Source of the DNA: Gracilaria domingensis
Taxonomy: Eukaryota > Rhodophyta > Florideophyceae > Gracilariales > Gracilariaceae
DNA: 64,000 bases
Direction of reading: 5' to 3'
Assembly: GCA_022539475.1 (NCBI GenBank)
Contig: VCMS01000109.1
Span: 1 to 64,000 of the forward strand
How positions within the stretch are numbered: position 1 is the stretch's first letter; every line of letters begins with the position of its first letter. The notes beneath the pieces are model-generated. The model saw nothing but the letters and a program-made list of their open reading frames with translations. It did no database searches and was not told where the DNA came from. Positions 32,248 through 42,159 of this stretch are shown here, in pieces. Position numbers and translations under genes: made by a program.

Positions 32248-32325
32248 GATGGTACAAAGGTAGGAACTGCACAATTGACCACAACTCCAGAGAGTGCGGT
32301 CTCTGCATTACGGAAGCAACCAGCG

Positions 32326-33349
32326 ATGAATGTGCAGTCTGGGTCGTCCAGAAATAGCACTGCTGAAGCGATTGCAATGGCTGGGAGTCACAGTGAAGCT
32401 AGGATAGAAGTTGTGGATGTGCATGAAGTGGATGATGATGACGTTGTCTTGGTGAAAGAGAGCTTAGCTGGAAACCTCAATGAACTATTCGACGAAGGTG
32501 ATAAATTACCTTCGAATGACGTGGATATGAGCCTGGCGTCGCTCAAGTTCACCCTGGAACATTATGAGTACGAGTCCGTGAAGGTGGACATCGACCTAAT
32601 CGAAATCGCGGACGCAACTGTGAGAGGGACAGTTCGGGAGCATGTTGACGCTCTGAAGGCGGAGATTCGAAGGAAAGGGTTTCTTCAGGCCTTTGGAACG
32701 ATGAGTGTTGCTATTTTGATCACGGGTAAGTCCGAGAAGGAGATGGTGAATGGCAATCGCGTGAAAGTTACGTGTATCCTCATAGATGGGGCTCAACGTC
32801 TTGTGGCACTCAAGGAACTATGTGAGGAGGATGCAAATATAAGAAAACTTTGTAAAGGACTTACCGTTTTCTTATGGAAGAGAAAGGATGGACAAAAGAT
32901 GAAAACGAGGGAGCTTCTGAGCCTGGGTAATGCTTTGAACGATGCACTGAAGCAGGCCCGACTTATGAACTTCGCTGACAATGTTCATTGCATTGTATTC
33001 TTTTATAACCGCGATGGTTGAAGAGGAGAAGAAAGTGTTGAACAACATGACAAGCACCGCTGTAGCGGGTGCCTCAAGTGTATGCGGAATCATAGGTCAG
33101 TACCATATCAGGCATCTATCGAGGTTTGCGGAGATGGATTTGAAGGTGGCCAAGAGTCCTCGATTGCTGAAGCATTTGGAAAGTGTGTGTCGGGAGTATA
33201 ATGAAATTGGTATTACATGTATCTCCAGTGATGAGTTCTGTTCTATGGATGAGGACACAACCTATTTGACCCTGGACGCCCTGGCAGCATATTTTGCGAG
33301 GAGACGAGAGTCCAAACTGAAAGGCCGCTTTGAAGATATACGAAAGTAA
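32326..33349 (+). CDS. ParB/sulfiredoxin-fold domain protein of locus B (interrupted)
   Basis: The open frame to 33021 carries an acidic region, then a ParB-like domain about 100-185 residues into the frame: V-K-V-D-I-D-L-I-E, the helix REHVDALKAEIRRKGFLQAF, and I-D-G-A-Q-R-L-V-A-L in the position of the D-G-x-H-R loop (Gln replacing His). The next segment (to 33349) continues the similarity to locus A (IIGQYHIRHLSRFAEMDL against LIGTVQERQYLRYANVAL). A basic tail relic follows to about 33748. It starts from the first ATG in frame; upstream coding probably joins the preceding segments. Frame interrupted. Confidence 0.55.
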
Positions 33350-33822
33350 TTCTTTATATGCTGCCGGTCCCTAAATGAGCTGGCCGTTGAAGTATCAAAA
33401 AGAAAGAGACTCTCTTTGAAGGAAGTGTGCGAGATGCAAATTGAAACCACCAGGTTTGACAAAAATCAGCCTTCGTGAGTATCTTGCGACACAGGCCGCA
33501 CGCGTGGAAACTGCAGCGACAAAGAAGCTTTGGGGGGGGGAAAGATATCGAGAAGGGTGGCATATGCTCGTGAAAAGCTGAAGAAGTCCATCGAGGTGGA
33601 TTTCAATTCGACTGTGAGGCCGTCTGCTACGGCAAGAGGCGGGAACACGACCGCGTCTATAACCCAAGTCACTAAACCGGATACTCGGGCGTCGCGTTCT
33701 AAACTTGTTAAGGCGAAGATGCCGGGGAAGACGTTCAGGAAGTGGTAAGCGACGTGGTTTTAGTGGATCCAAGTGATGCAAGGTACAGAAAGAGCACCAG
33801 AAGAAGTCGTTGACGAAGGAAG
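33350..33822 (+). pseudogene. probable C-terminal relic of the locus B ParB-like gene
   Basis: A 72-codon frame (33530-33748) is basic and Ser/Thr/Arg-rich and resembles in composition the basic C-terminal part of the locus A protein. Nothing else is recognisable in this 470-bp stretch. Confidence 0.3.
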
Positions 33823-35395
33823 ATGACGAGCGATAACAACTCCAGGGCTCAGAAGAAGGCGAAAGTAAGCGAAGTGCCCCAAGATGAAACATTAGTCATC
33901 AATCATCTGCGTAAGCTCGGAAGGAATGGGGTCCGAAGCTTCCTCAAAGCTCATCAAATCTCCTTCAGCAGCGACACGGACTCTGATTCAGCGCCGAATG
34001 TTGAGACGCGAGGAGACGACACGGATTCTTTTGACGACACAGTCCCGGAAATTCTACCCCCAGGGCTGAAGAAATCAGACGAAGGACCTTACGAGGGGGG
34101 GATTCGTGGTTGAAATTGTTGAAAGCAGTTCCTACCAAGTGGCCTGCTGGAGTGGACGGGATTAAGTCGGTATTAAGTCGGTATATCCGTAGATGGATGC
34201 GATACATCTCCAGAAGGAGCACCGAGGCCATTTGCTTGAGCCGAAGGACTTTAAAGGAGCACATCATGCTGTGTTTTGGCATGCAGCGTATCAGTGTCAG
34301 AAGCTTCTCAACGAGGCGGTAGAAGAAGGGGAGATTGATGATGGGACCCTATGGACGGAGGCAGTGAAGAACGATTCCGTCGCGTATATGTATTTTGTGA
34401 ACAAGAAGGCTGAGCTTCGGGAGAGAGGTTTCTGTATTTCGGAAGGCTTTGCTTGTGACAACGACCTTTTGAAGATGGCTGAAAGTCCCAGCAAGCTCAT
34501 CGATGGGGATGTAAGCGTCGAGTTATTGGACTTCTTCAAAAAAGGTTTCGAAGAAGCTCCAGACCTCAGGGTACCAGAGAATCGAACTATATGGATTTCT
34601 ATAATCAACGCGGACAATGGGAGGTATATGACGACGAGAAGAGGTATAGTGCACGAGCTAGAGAATAGACCGGAGACGCATTTGCTTGTGAAGAAGAGGG
34701 CGTTGTTAGATGCTCGGCTTGGTCAGATATGTGCGGCGTTGGGGCTACAAGACAACAAGCAACCGAATGAGAGAATGTATGCACCGAAGACCGGAGGGAG
34801 GATCTTATGTACCGGAGTGGCTTGCCAGCGACAGCAACTACATACCGACTTCGAGACCTTGAAAAACGAAGACATGCTGGAGGGGAAGAACCCGGGGTAC
34901 TTTGTGATGGTCTCCGGAACTGTGTCGTTCCCACTTTGGATATGTGAAGGATCCCACATTCAATTTGCTGTAACAGCGAAGGCATTTGAAGGGTTGGCAC
35001 GAGGAGTGGTGGTGAGAAAGTTCTTTGTCCCACTTATTTCTGTGTTTATTGGGAGGGGGGATGTATTTCATGCAGGTGCGGGCACTAAACATGGAAGATT
35101 TCCGGAAAACGCACTGTTTCGCTACCATATGTATATGGTACCAGAGAAGTACAGTTTGCCGGATGCAGTTCCTCTGAATCACCATTTTCGACCGACTTTT
35201 GTGGAAGAAGACGACCTCATGGGAATGAAGGACAACACAGGTGTTCTTGCGGTGGACATAGAATTGGTGGAGGATGGGGAGGACGAGGACGAAGAGGATG
35301 AGTTGATGGTCGAGGAAGGGGACAGCGACGAAGAAGACGAGAACTATAAAGCGCAGGGGATGGAGGAAGGGACAGAGGATTGGGTGGAGAACTGA
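33823..35395 (+). CDS. putative Fe(II)/2-oxoglutarate dioxygenase (double-stranded beta-helix)
   Basis: Segments 33823-34113 (charged N-terminus) and 34193-35395 (400 codons). In the second: H-T-D at 217-219, then FVMVSGTVSFPLWI, then FIGRGDVFHAGAG with H293, and R310 in A-L-F-R-Y-H-M-Y-M. The H-x-D ... H ... R pattern on predicted beta strands is that of Fe(II)/2OG dioxygenases, where H, D and H hold iron and R holds 2-oxoglutarate. It is the family that includes AlkB, TET/JBP and prolyl hydroxylases; which subfamily I cannot say. The tail is very acidic. Beside a ParB-like gene, a nucleic-acid substrate is plausible but unproven. Confidence 0.45.
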
Positions 35396-35616
35396 ACGAG
35401 GCACGAATTTATGATTTTATGATATTGCAGTTGACGAGTGGATATCCGGAGATGTCGTCATAATGTTTTGTTGTTGTTGAAGATATTAATTGTTGTTTTG
35501 CGTAAAAACCTATGTCACAAGTGCTATATATATATGTTCATATGTTTCCACAAGACTTCATTAAGAAAGAGTTAAATGTTTGTTCTTTATCTATGTACTA
35601 CTAGTAACTATCGTAG
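35396..35616. other. A/T-rich 3' flank of the dioxygenase gene
   Basis: Includes a (TA) run near 35525-35536 and AT-rich sequence between two convergent genes; likely holds both 3' ends. Confidence 0.35.
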
Positions 35617-36950
35617 TTAGTGTCTAAATTGTTTCTCCAATAGATGCCGAGTCTGGGGTCTAAAATGCTCTCCAAGTGCACACAAGTACCTCTTGAGGTT
35701 GACCCGTGGTCTGTGCTTGACGATACCCGCACACAAAAGAAGTGCAACGAATAGCGTGTTTGTAAGAAGAGGGGGGATGCCTCTGTACATACGAAAGGCT
35801 GATGGTTCTAGCGACTCAGAAAGCGTGTGGGCGAAGAATACTGGGACTAGCCTGTTCAAAAACATTCTGATGGAGAGCAATACATCATGGAAAAAGAGAG
35901 CCTTTCTGAAGGAGTGTAGGACACAACGGATGTAGAGACAAAGCCTTTCCCATCGAGTTCCTACTCGGTGCGAGAGCGGTACAATGTTGTTTAACGTGTT
36001 GCCTGTAGAGTAGAAGATAGAGAGTGCATTCACGACGATAGTGAACAGCCCGAATAGAAATCCACCTGGAAAAAAAGCTATAGAGGCTGTTCAGACAGAA
36101 TCTATAAGATTGGAGGGGGATGGACGGAGTTGATAGGTGACGAAGATAAAGAGATTGAGAGCGAAAAGGCCACCGACCGCTATACCCAAGTATGTATTCC
36201 TCAATATGGAGGAGGTGCTCGTCATGTGCGAAGGAATCATCGGTCCGAGAGCTAGGGTACCGTATCTTGCGGCATGTAGGGAAAAGGCGAGGTCGAAGAG
36301 AATAATGTGTAGCATGGTCTCCAGAATGCTATAGAGAATGGTGAAACCAAGCTGAGCATGGCGAGAGGAGCGCTTGGGCCAAGACGGGCTTGATGATACC
36401 GTAAAGCGCGCCTATGGCTACCGTTAACAATGAAACAAATAACACTATTGAAGGTGGCGAGAGCATGCTGAGAAGATGCCAAGAGTAGAATCTTGAGTGA
36501 TATATAATTCGGAAGCTCTGGGAGATTTCGAATAGCGTGAGTAAAGGGTGGGTGCTCCAGAATACTTTCGTGACGGGGTGTGTGATGTAGTATTTCATAG
36601 AGCTCATTGAGCTCATTCTGCAGTGCGGGAGTGATGAGAGTTTTCACCCCACGAATGTGAGTTTCTTCAGCATCGATTTCGTACTGTAACTGAAGGCAGT
36701 TGTTGAAAGTGATGTACGTTGCATGTGGGAAAGTATCCAGCTGGATACGTACAGAACGCAGTCGATTGGTTAGCGGGTTTTCCCGTACTTGGTGTGAATT
36801 GCGAAAGATCATTGCGGAACAATTTTTGTTTTCGAATTCGTACCAAAGGAGAGAAAAGTGGGCTTTAGATGGTTGTGGAGATGCGGTACATTTATTTGTT
36901 AGAACTTGGACTGTTTGTGAGTTGCAATACATAGGAAAGCAGCTCAACTA
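35617..36950 (-). pseudogene. multi-pass membrane protein gene, interrupted
   Basis: Minus-strand coding-like segments in several frames: 36947-36252 (soluble-looking N-terminal part), 36616-36329 and 36315-36091 (hydrophobic stretches such as IVLFVSLLTVAIGALYGII and YLGIAVGGLFALNLFIFVTY), and 36033-35617 (LLTNTLFVALLLCAGIV). Together they suggest a protein of about 400 residues with at least three membrane segments. The frame changes mean it is spliced or decayed. No family recognised; I would not assign it a role. Confidence 0.35.
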
Positions 36951-37430
36951 TTGCGCCTCTTTAAAAGTGGAGGCTACAGACATGTAGAGAACATGGTTTT
37001 CATAAACGATTGATTAGACTAGTTGCTTTTATACTATACTATGAGACGAAACATTGATATAAGTAAGAAATAAGGTACATGGATGATGAAGAATTGGTAA
37101 TATGAAGAGAAGGAGACGGTTGAAAACTGGGGAATTGGACTAGAATTTATGAAATTATTTTTGAGAAACAGCTTGTTTCACAGCGATAAGAACGGGTGTT
37201 AGGCAGTGGTGGTGAAAGCGCGTACATACATGACAGGGTTTTCGCGCCGTGATAAGTTCACGGAGCGCCTACGTACGAATAGAGTTTCGTCATCTCACGT
37301 TTGGGATCCCTTCCGTTTCGGATCCCTTCCGTTTCCGTTCCCCTCCGTTCCCGTTTCCGTTCCGTTCCGTCCCTTGTATTTTCCTTTCCCTTCTTCTTTC
37401 CGATACGTTCCCGCTCATTGAAATCTGATC
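36951..37430. other. divergent intergenic region
   Basis: Between the minus-strand membrane-protein relic and the plus-strand coiled-coil gene. It holds a pyrimidine-rich run of CCGTT-type repeats at about 37312-37372 directly upstream of the ATG at 37431, likely the promoter or leader of that gene. No RNA gene seen. Confidence 0.4.
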
Positions 37431-38258
37431 ATGAGCGGCAAGTCTCATTCGAACGTGAAGTGGCCGTGGGATCCCAGCGATGGGGAGATGTCTCATAAGA
37501 AGATTAAGAGGATTTTTGCGGAGGAAGATGAAAGGGAGGACAAGGATGAGCTGGACTGGTGGTCGATGGCGATGTTGGGGTGCGCAGGGGCGATGGGAAC
37601 CCGCATTGGTGAGGACGTTCGTCGACTGACGAAGAAGGTCACAGGATTTGTTGCTAGGGAGCTCAGGGGATTGAAGGATGGGCAGAAAGAGTTGATGGGT
37701 CGAGTGCAGGAGCTAGGGGGGAAGCTGAAGAAACTCAGTGAGAAGCGGGAGGATGTACGTCAAGTCCGAGGTACTCCGGGGACTTCTGCGCTGAGGATTG
37801 TGAACGGGGTCGGGGTCGGAGTCGGGATCGATGGGGCTAGTGTGGTTGCAGATGAGGATGCGAGGGGCTTTGTACCGGCTACGGAGAGTTTGGATGAGGA
37901 TGAAATTGTTGCGGGTAACGAAGGAAAGAAGAGGGGCCGAAAGAGGAAGTACGGGGAGAAGAGGCCATTCGTGGCGAGGAAGCTAGAGGTGGAGGAGGAT
38001 GAAGTGAGGCCGAAGGTTGGAAAGGAGAAGAAGGAGAAGATGGAGGAAAAGAAGAAGACTAGGGTTGGGTTCAGGTGTGTTCCGAAGCCGGTGTGGAAGG
38101 GAAGCAGCGTTGTGGGATATCAGGAGAAGTGGAGCTGGGAGGATGTGGAGGAAGAGGAATATGAGGAAGAAGGGGACGATGATGTGGCGAAAGGGTTTGG
38201 GCCTTTGTCTTTTGCAGATGCGGAGATAGAGGAGGGTAATGGCGGTGGACTCTTGTAA
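37431..38258 (+). CDS. unknown coiled-coil, Lys/Glu-rich protein of locus B
   Basis: 275 codons, uninterrupted. Residues about 35-110 are helical (MAMLGCAGAMGTRIGEDVRRLTKKVTGFVARELRGLKDGQKELMGRVQELGGKLKKL), then come a Gly/Val patch, a basic RGRKRKYGEKRP nuclear-signal-like cluster and a C-terminal acidic stretch (EEEEYEEEGDDD). The layout resembles the gene next to the terminal repeat in locus A. No known family. It is the best-preserved frame of locus B. Confidence 0.5.
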   Translation: MSGKSHSNVKWPWDPSDGEMSHKKIKRIFAEEDEREDKDELDWWSMAMLGCAGAMGTRIGEDVRRLTKKVTGFVARELRGLKDGQKELMGRVQELGGKLKKLSEKREDVRQVRGTPGTSALRIVNGVGVGVGIDGASVVADEDARGFVPATESLDEDEIVAGNEGKKRGRKRKYGEKRPFVARKLEVEEDEVRPKVGKEKKEKMEEKKKTRVGFRCVPKPVWKGSSVVGYQEKWSWEDVEEEEYEEEGDDDVAKGFGPLSFADAEIEEGNGGGLL

Positions 38259-39200
38259 GTGGAATTCAAGTTGAAGTAGTATGGGGTTGGCGAGATGTAT
38301 GCGCGCGGTTCTATAAGATGAATGTTGTACTAGGTAGTCGTAGTACTGATGACTATTCTAGAATATTTGTAGAAAATTAGCGAACGTAAATATGGCGGCA
38401 CAGGTTGACATCACATGATGTCCTCAGACAAAGACAAATAATACGTCTGATACTTTCATTTCGTGAACATATACTAGCAATCGTGGCGTACGTCAACTGT
38501 TCTGCATTTAATGGAGAAAAAGCCCTAGTACATGAAAGCGTAGTATACAAAAAATTGAAATTAATTGCTTGCACATAGCCCTATACGCAATTTTTGCAGA
38601 TTTTTTGACTATTTCGTCCGATAATCGTGTTTTAGTGCAACTAACTAGCAAAACGAGAACACAGACGAATCGGTAGGAACATCTTCATCTGGGTCATGTT
38701 CGGATATCGTCTCAATAGGTTTAAACCTTTCATATATGACATCCATTGAGAGTTCTTTGGTGTTAAATCCCTTCCGAAAATGTCCTCTCCCACGTTTGCT
38801 TCGTTGCATGTTTGCTGCCCGTCGATGAGTAAGCATGGTAGATATAGAGACTATATCACCTGGAGCGCATGAGCACTCGTACCATGAAGGGCACACCCAT
38901 TAATTCAAGTTCATGTCTGCGAAAAACTGACGCAAATGTGAAACAAGGAAACCATACTTGAGACCGAAGAAACCAGTCGAATGTTGTACTTAGTATTGAG
39001 AATCAGATCATTTGCAGTTCAATTACATCGATAACGTAAAATTGATTGCCAACCTTTCGTGTTAGCGCAAATATAACCGTTCAGTTGTCCCTCGAACCAC
39101 TGTCACCTCTGGGTCGAGAAGCAGAATTAAAAGGACGAGACGGAACGGAATCGGAGGCTGTTGCGCCGTTGCTATCCTTGTTTTCGACATCCCGAGCAAC
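38259..39200. other. intergenic, one doubtful small frame
   Basis: A/T-rich. A minus-strand 83-codon frame (38896-38645) has no ATG near its start and a Cys-rich beginning, so I give it little weight. Nothing else recognised. Confidence 0.3.
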
Positions 39201-39926
39201 ATGATCGATCGGAACACCACCTCAACAAATGAATTCTCGACAATTGTTAAGAATCAGAAGACTATAATGGATAAACCACATATTATCGATAGAAGGCTTA
39301 ACGTACTTCAAAACCGGCCAAATGTATCTCCAATACCCCATCCTTCGCAAAAAATAGCGGGTAGGTATCTAAACGTTGCCGGTTACCTTCGAAGAGAAAT
39401 ACAGTCAAGAAACTGTGATGTTAATGATATGAACAGAAGCCAGTCTGTCTACCATCAATTTGAAACGTATGTCCATTTCGCCGAGAAAGATACCGACACA
39501 GTGATGAAAACTCACCTGAAAGAAACAATCGGTTATATTATGACGTGCTGCTTTCCGGATAGCTGGAAGAAGATGTCATGGTCAGATCTCAACAAAGATT
39601 ATAAGAAAGGGGTGCTAAAAGCTGTAGTGCAAGCATCCAACTCACCGGATATGGCCGTGGTAACTCAATGTGTGTCTCAATGGGCCATCAAGAGCTTAGT
39701 GGAACAGAAGCTCCATTGCATTCAGAACAAAGGTGCGAAACAAAAAAGAGGGTCAAGGCTTTCTGTTGAAAGACGGAAAACACGATCAGCCAAGTCGCGA
39801 GTGGAAAACCGTTCTATTCAGGATATGCCACCGAAAGGGTCTCCGATTGGAGTCCAAAACCAAGCTGTTTCAAATCATTATAGCCCTTTACAGTTCAAAA
39901 GAGCACTCGGTCACTCCGGGATCTAA
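39201..39926 (+). CDS. unknown protein, 241 aa
   Basis: ATG start, no interruption. A central helical block (HFAEKDTDTVMKTHLKETIGYIMTCCFPDSWKKMSWSDLNKDYKKGVLKAVVQA) is followed by a basic Arg/Lys-rich tail. No recognised domain. It converges with the minus-strand ORF that ends at 40113. Confidence 0.45.
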   Translation: MIDRNTTSTNEFSTIVKNQKTIMDKPHIIDRRLNVLQNRPNVSPIPHPSQKIAGRYLNVAGYLRREIQSRNCDVNDMNRSQSVYHQFETYVHFAEKDTDTVMKTHLKETIGYIMTCCFPDSWKKMSWSDLNKDYKKGVLKAVVQASNSPDMAVVTQCVSQWAIKSLVEQKLHCIQNKGAKQKRGSRLSVERRKTRSAKSRVENRSIQDMPPKGSPIGVQNQAVSNHYSPLQFKRALGHSGI

Positions 39927-40112
39927 GTTCGGAAACAAACTCCGTGCTAAGGCATTTCTTTCATGACCACCATACTTAGAGCAATAGAGTGCAGCGCAGA
40001 GTCAACTCAATCATCGCTGCTATGCCCATATCGGTCGGATCCGAAGTGCAAAACTTAATGTGAAAGGGAGAACTGTTCATCTTCCGTTTTTTAATATGGT
40101 AATTCCATCAGT

Positions 40113-40728
40113 TTAAATCGTGGTACGATTCTCAACAGCACTAGACTGATCAGCTGCCACTCTTGATGGTACCGAATATTGAGACGTCCAATCTTGTGCA
40201 TTACTTCTGTTTCCCAATGGTTCTCCAGAAGTTTCAGTAGCGATTCCGACGCACAAATTTTCATTCATATCTGGGCAAAGGACATAAGCTGAAAGATTCG
40301 TATTCGGCAAGATTTCATTTATATCTAACTTATTTTGATTCATTCTACTATTCATTTCTTCAAATTCTTGGCGAGATTGCCGATCTCCGCGTATGATGAG
40401 ACGATTGCTTTGTCGCACGCCAAGCGTTGGAAGCCTGCGAACACAATTATTTCCTTCTTCAGAACAAAAATTCTCAACAGTTGCTTCTCTTGTACGTATA
40501 TTTCCCGTTCTTCTCAAAGAGGTGTTCTGGAGATTACATTCAACGCCATTAGTGCAAGGGGATGGATCAATGTTTCTGATACTGGCTTGAAGAAAGCTCC
40601 GACTGAGATCTATATCATTACGTCTAATATGTTCAGAAGAATACTCTCGATGTGCTTTTCTATTTGTCCGACCACGATCCCATTGAGATGCCAAATAGCT
40701 TCTGTTCGTACTGTTCTGACATTCTATT
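40113..40728 (-). CDS. downstream part of an unknown ORF split by the Harbinger transposon
   Basis: This frame runs open from the transposon boundary to a stop at 40113. With the transposon and one ATT duplication left out, it is in frame with 43540-43670, which supplies an ATG at 43670 (start MFSDREST); the total is 249 codons including the stop. The protein is Arg/Ser/Asn-rich and hydrophilic, with no recognised domain. The intact joined frame supports both the insertion limits and the idea that the ORF was real before insertion. Confidence 0.5.
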
Positions 40729-40961
40729 AGGCCTTTTTAATTAAGGCCGTAAGGCCCTAATTTTGAAATAAGATAAGCCGAAGTGAGGATTTCGGTTTAC
40801 TTAACAAAATAAAGCTCCTCAAGAATCTCGCTTATTTTGAAACAAGGGAAGAAACAAGAATTGGCCAGGAGCCCCCAAGCTTATCCCTTAGCTTATGCGG
40901 GTCATCATCTCGAGATACAACTTAGGAACTCGGCAAGATGTCGGGAAATATAAACGCATGA

Positions 40962-41927
40962 CAAGACGAATCAAATCCCACTCTCATACCCCCAACGAGC
41001 TCCGTATCAATCGCGCTACCGTCTGTTGGCACACCAACACCGGAAAATGGTTCTCTCGCCCAAACCAACCGTGGGCGCCCACGATCTCGATCTAGACCAC
41101 AGTTTTCACCACAACGCACTGTGCAAAGGTTCGTTATGAACCGAGTAGAAAAAGAGTGGATCTTACGTTCTCTTATTGCAAACGGTGCTCCAACGCAGAA
41201 ACAAAAAACTCTTGACAACACATGCAGCAGAGTAGCCACATCCGCGCGTCAAAGACATGTCCCTGATTGTGTAATTGTCGAAGAAGATCGGAAGTATGGA
41301 ATGCGTTGGAGGAGAGATCATATGGCGAACATAACAGCAGAAAACGTTCGAAATCTTATCAACTCTCTCAGCGATATGTCCAAAAAGGTTTTGCTTATGT
41401 CCGATATTCGAAGCGAAGATCATGGTGGTCCTGTTGCAGCGGCTCGTGACATAGAAAACGACGCAACTCATATTCTGGATCAAGCAGTTCTTGACTATCG
41501 CCACCTGGCCTCTAAACGAAGCCTAACTACGGATGAAGAGGCCGAACGCATACCAGAACGAAATCGCGAAACAAGACTGGAAAAGCAAAAGCGCAATCGA
41601 GAGAGGCAAGAAACGTTCGAAAGCAACAAACGTAAGCGAGAAGCGGATCGTGTTGCTAAGGAGCGTCGTCGAACTGCGGTAGAGCTTCAGAACCTTCGAG
41701 CACAAACGAGAATTGCAAATGCTGCTGTAGCTAGTGCTTCGCTGCAGCGCCGTCAGAGCGAACAGTTCGGGATTCTGGTTTCTTTGTTTGCCCAAAGCAA
41801 TAATTTGCAGGTCACACAACCCGCGACACAGTTGCCCCCAGAGCTTCCTTCTCAACCACTCTTGATGGACGCGGATCTTGTTCGTCTTTGTGAAAACGGT
41901 GGCGTTGAAAGTACTGAAACACCCTGA
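40962..41927 (+). CDS. Harbinger second protein (DNA-binding, Myb-like role)
   Basis: Uninterrupted from 41136 (first in-frame ATG) to the stop at 41925-41927; the same frame is open back to about 40962 and there encodes R-G-R-P-R-S-R-S-R-P, an AT-hook-like motif, so the true start may be upstream or spliced. The core has VEKEWILRSLIANGAPTQKQ, then DRKYGMRWRRDHMANITAENV and a long charged coiled coil (about residues 145-200). PIF/Harbinger second proteins carry a Myb/SANT-like domain and bring the transposase to the nucleus and to the ends; I see no clear Myb motif here but position and charge fit. Confidence 0.55.
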   Translation, partial: QDESNPTLIPPTSSVSIALPSVGTPTPENGSLAQTNRGRPRSRSRPQFSPQRTVQRFVMNRVEKEWILRSLIANGAPTQKQKTLDNTCSRVATSARQRHVPDCVIVEEDRKYGMRWRRDHMANITAENVRNLINSLSDMSKKVLLMSDIRSEDHGGPVAAARDIENDATHILDQAVLDYRHLASKRSLTTDEEAERIPERNRETRLEKQKRNRERQETFESNKRKREADRVAKERRRTAVELQNLRAQTRIANAAVASASLQRRQSEQFGILVSLFAQSNNLQVTQPATQLPPELPSQPLLMDADLVRLCENGGVESTETP

Positions 41928-42159
41928 GAAGGTCCTGCTTTGACGTCTTCCTCCAATCCGGAGAGCGATTTGCCGCTGTCGTTGAACGAGGCAGCACCAA
42001 ATGCAGACGGGTAAGGTTTTTGGTAAGCTACAAGGCTCTTGGAGCGCGGAGGCGTGAAGTCCTTCGCTCCGGTCGCCTCGCTCCCTCGCTGGCGCTCGGT
42101 CGCTCGGCTCCCTCCGCTGCGGACTTTGCGCTCGGCGCTCCGCGAGCCTTTGAATTGCT

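Larger units (their letters stand above)
31112..38258. mobile_element. locus B: relative of locus A (decayed)
   Basis: Shares with locus A the end sequence, the 14-mer beside it, the ParB-like gene including its N-terminal block, and perhaps the coiled-coil gene. Unlike A it carries a putative dioxygenase and a membrane-protein relic, and no methyltransferase or transposase is seen. The right limit is simply the end of the last gene; I found no matching terminus there. Confidence 0.35.

Noticed and set aside
37312-37372. Telomeric or CRISPR-like repeat in the CCGTT run
   Set aside because: Irregular short pyrimidine repeat without unit-spacer structure; more likely promoter/leader sequence.
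42040-42155. CpG-rich block as an RNA gene
   Set aside because: Lies between the two convergent Harbinger genes, shows no tRNA or stable conserved fold, and fits a 3' spacer.
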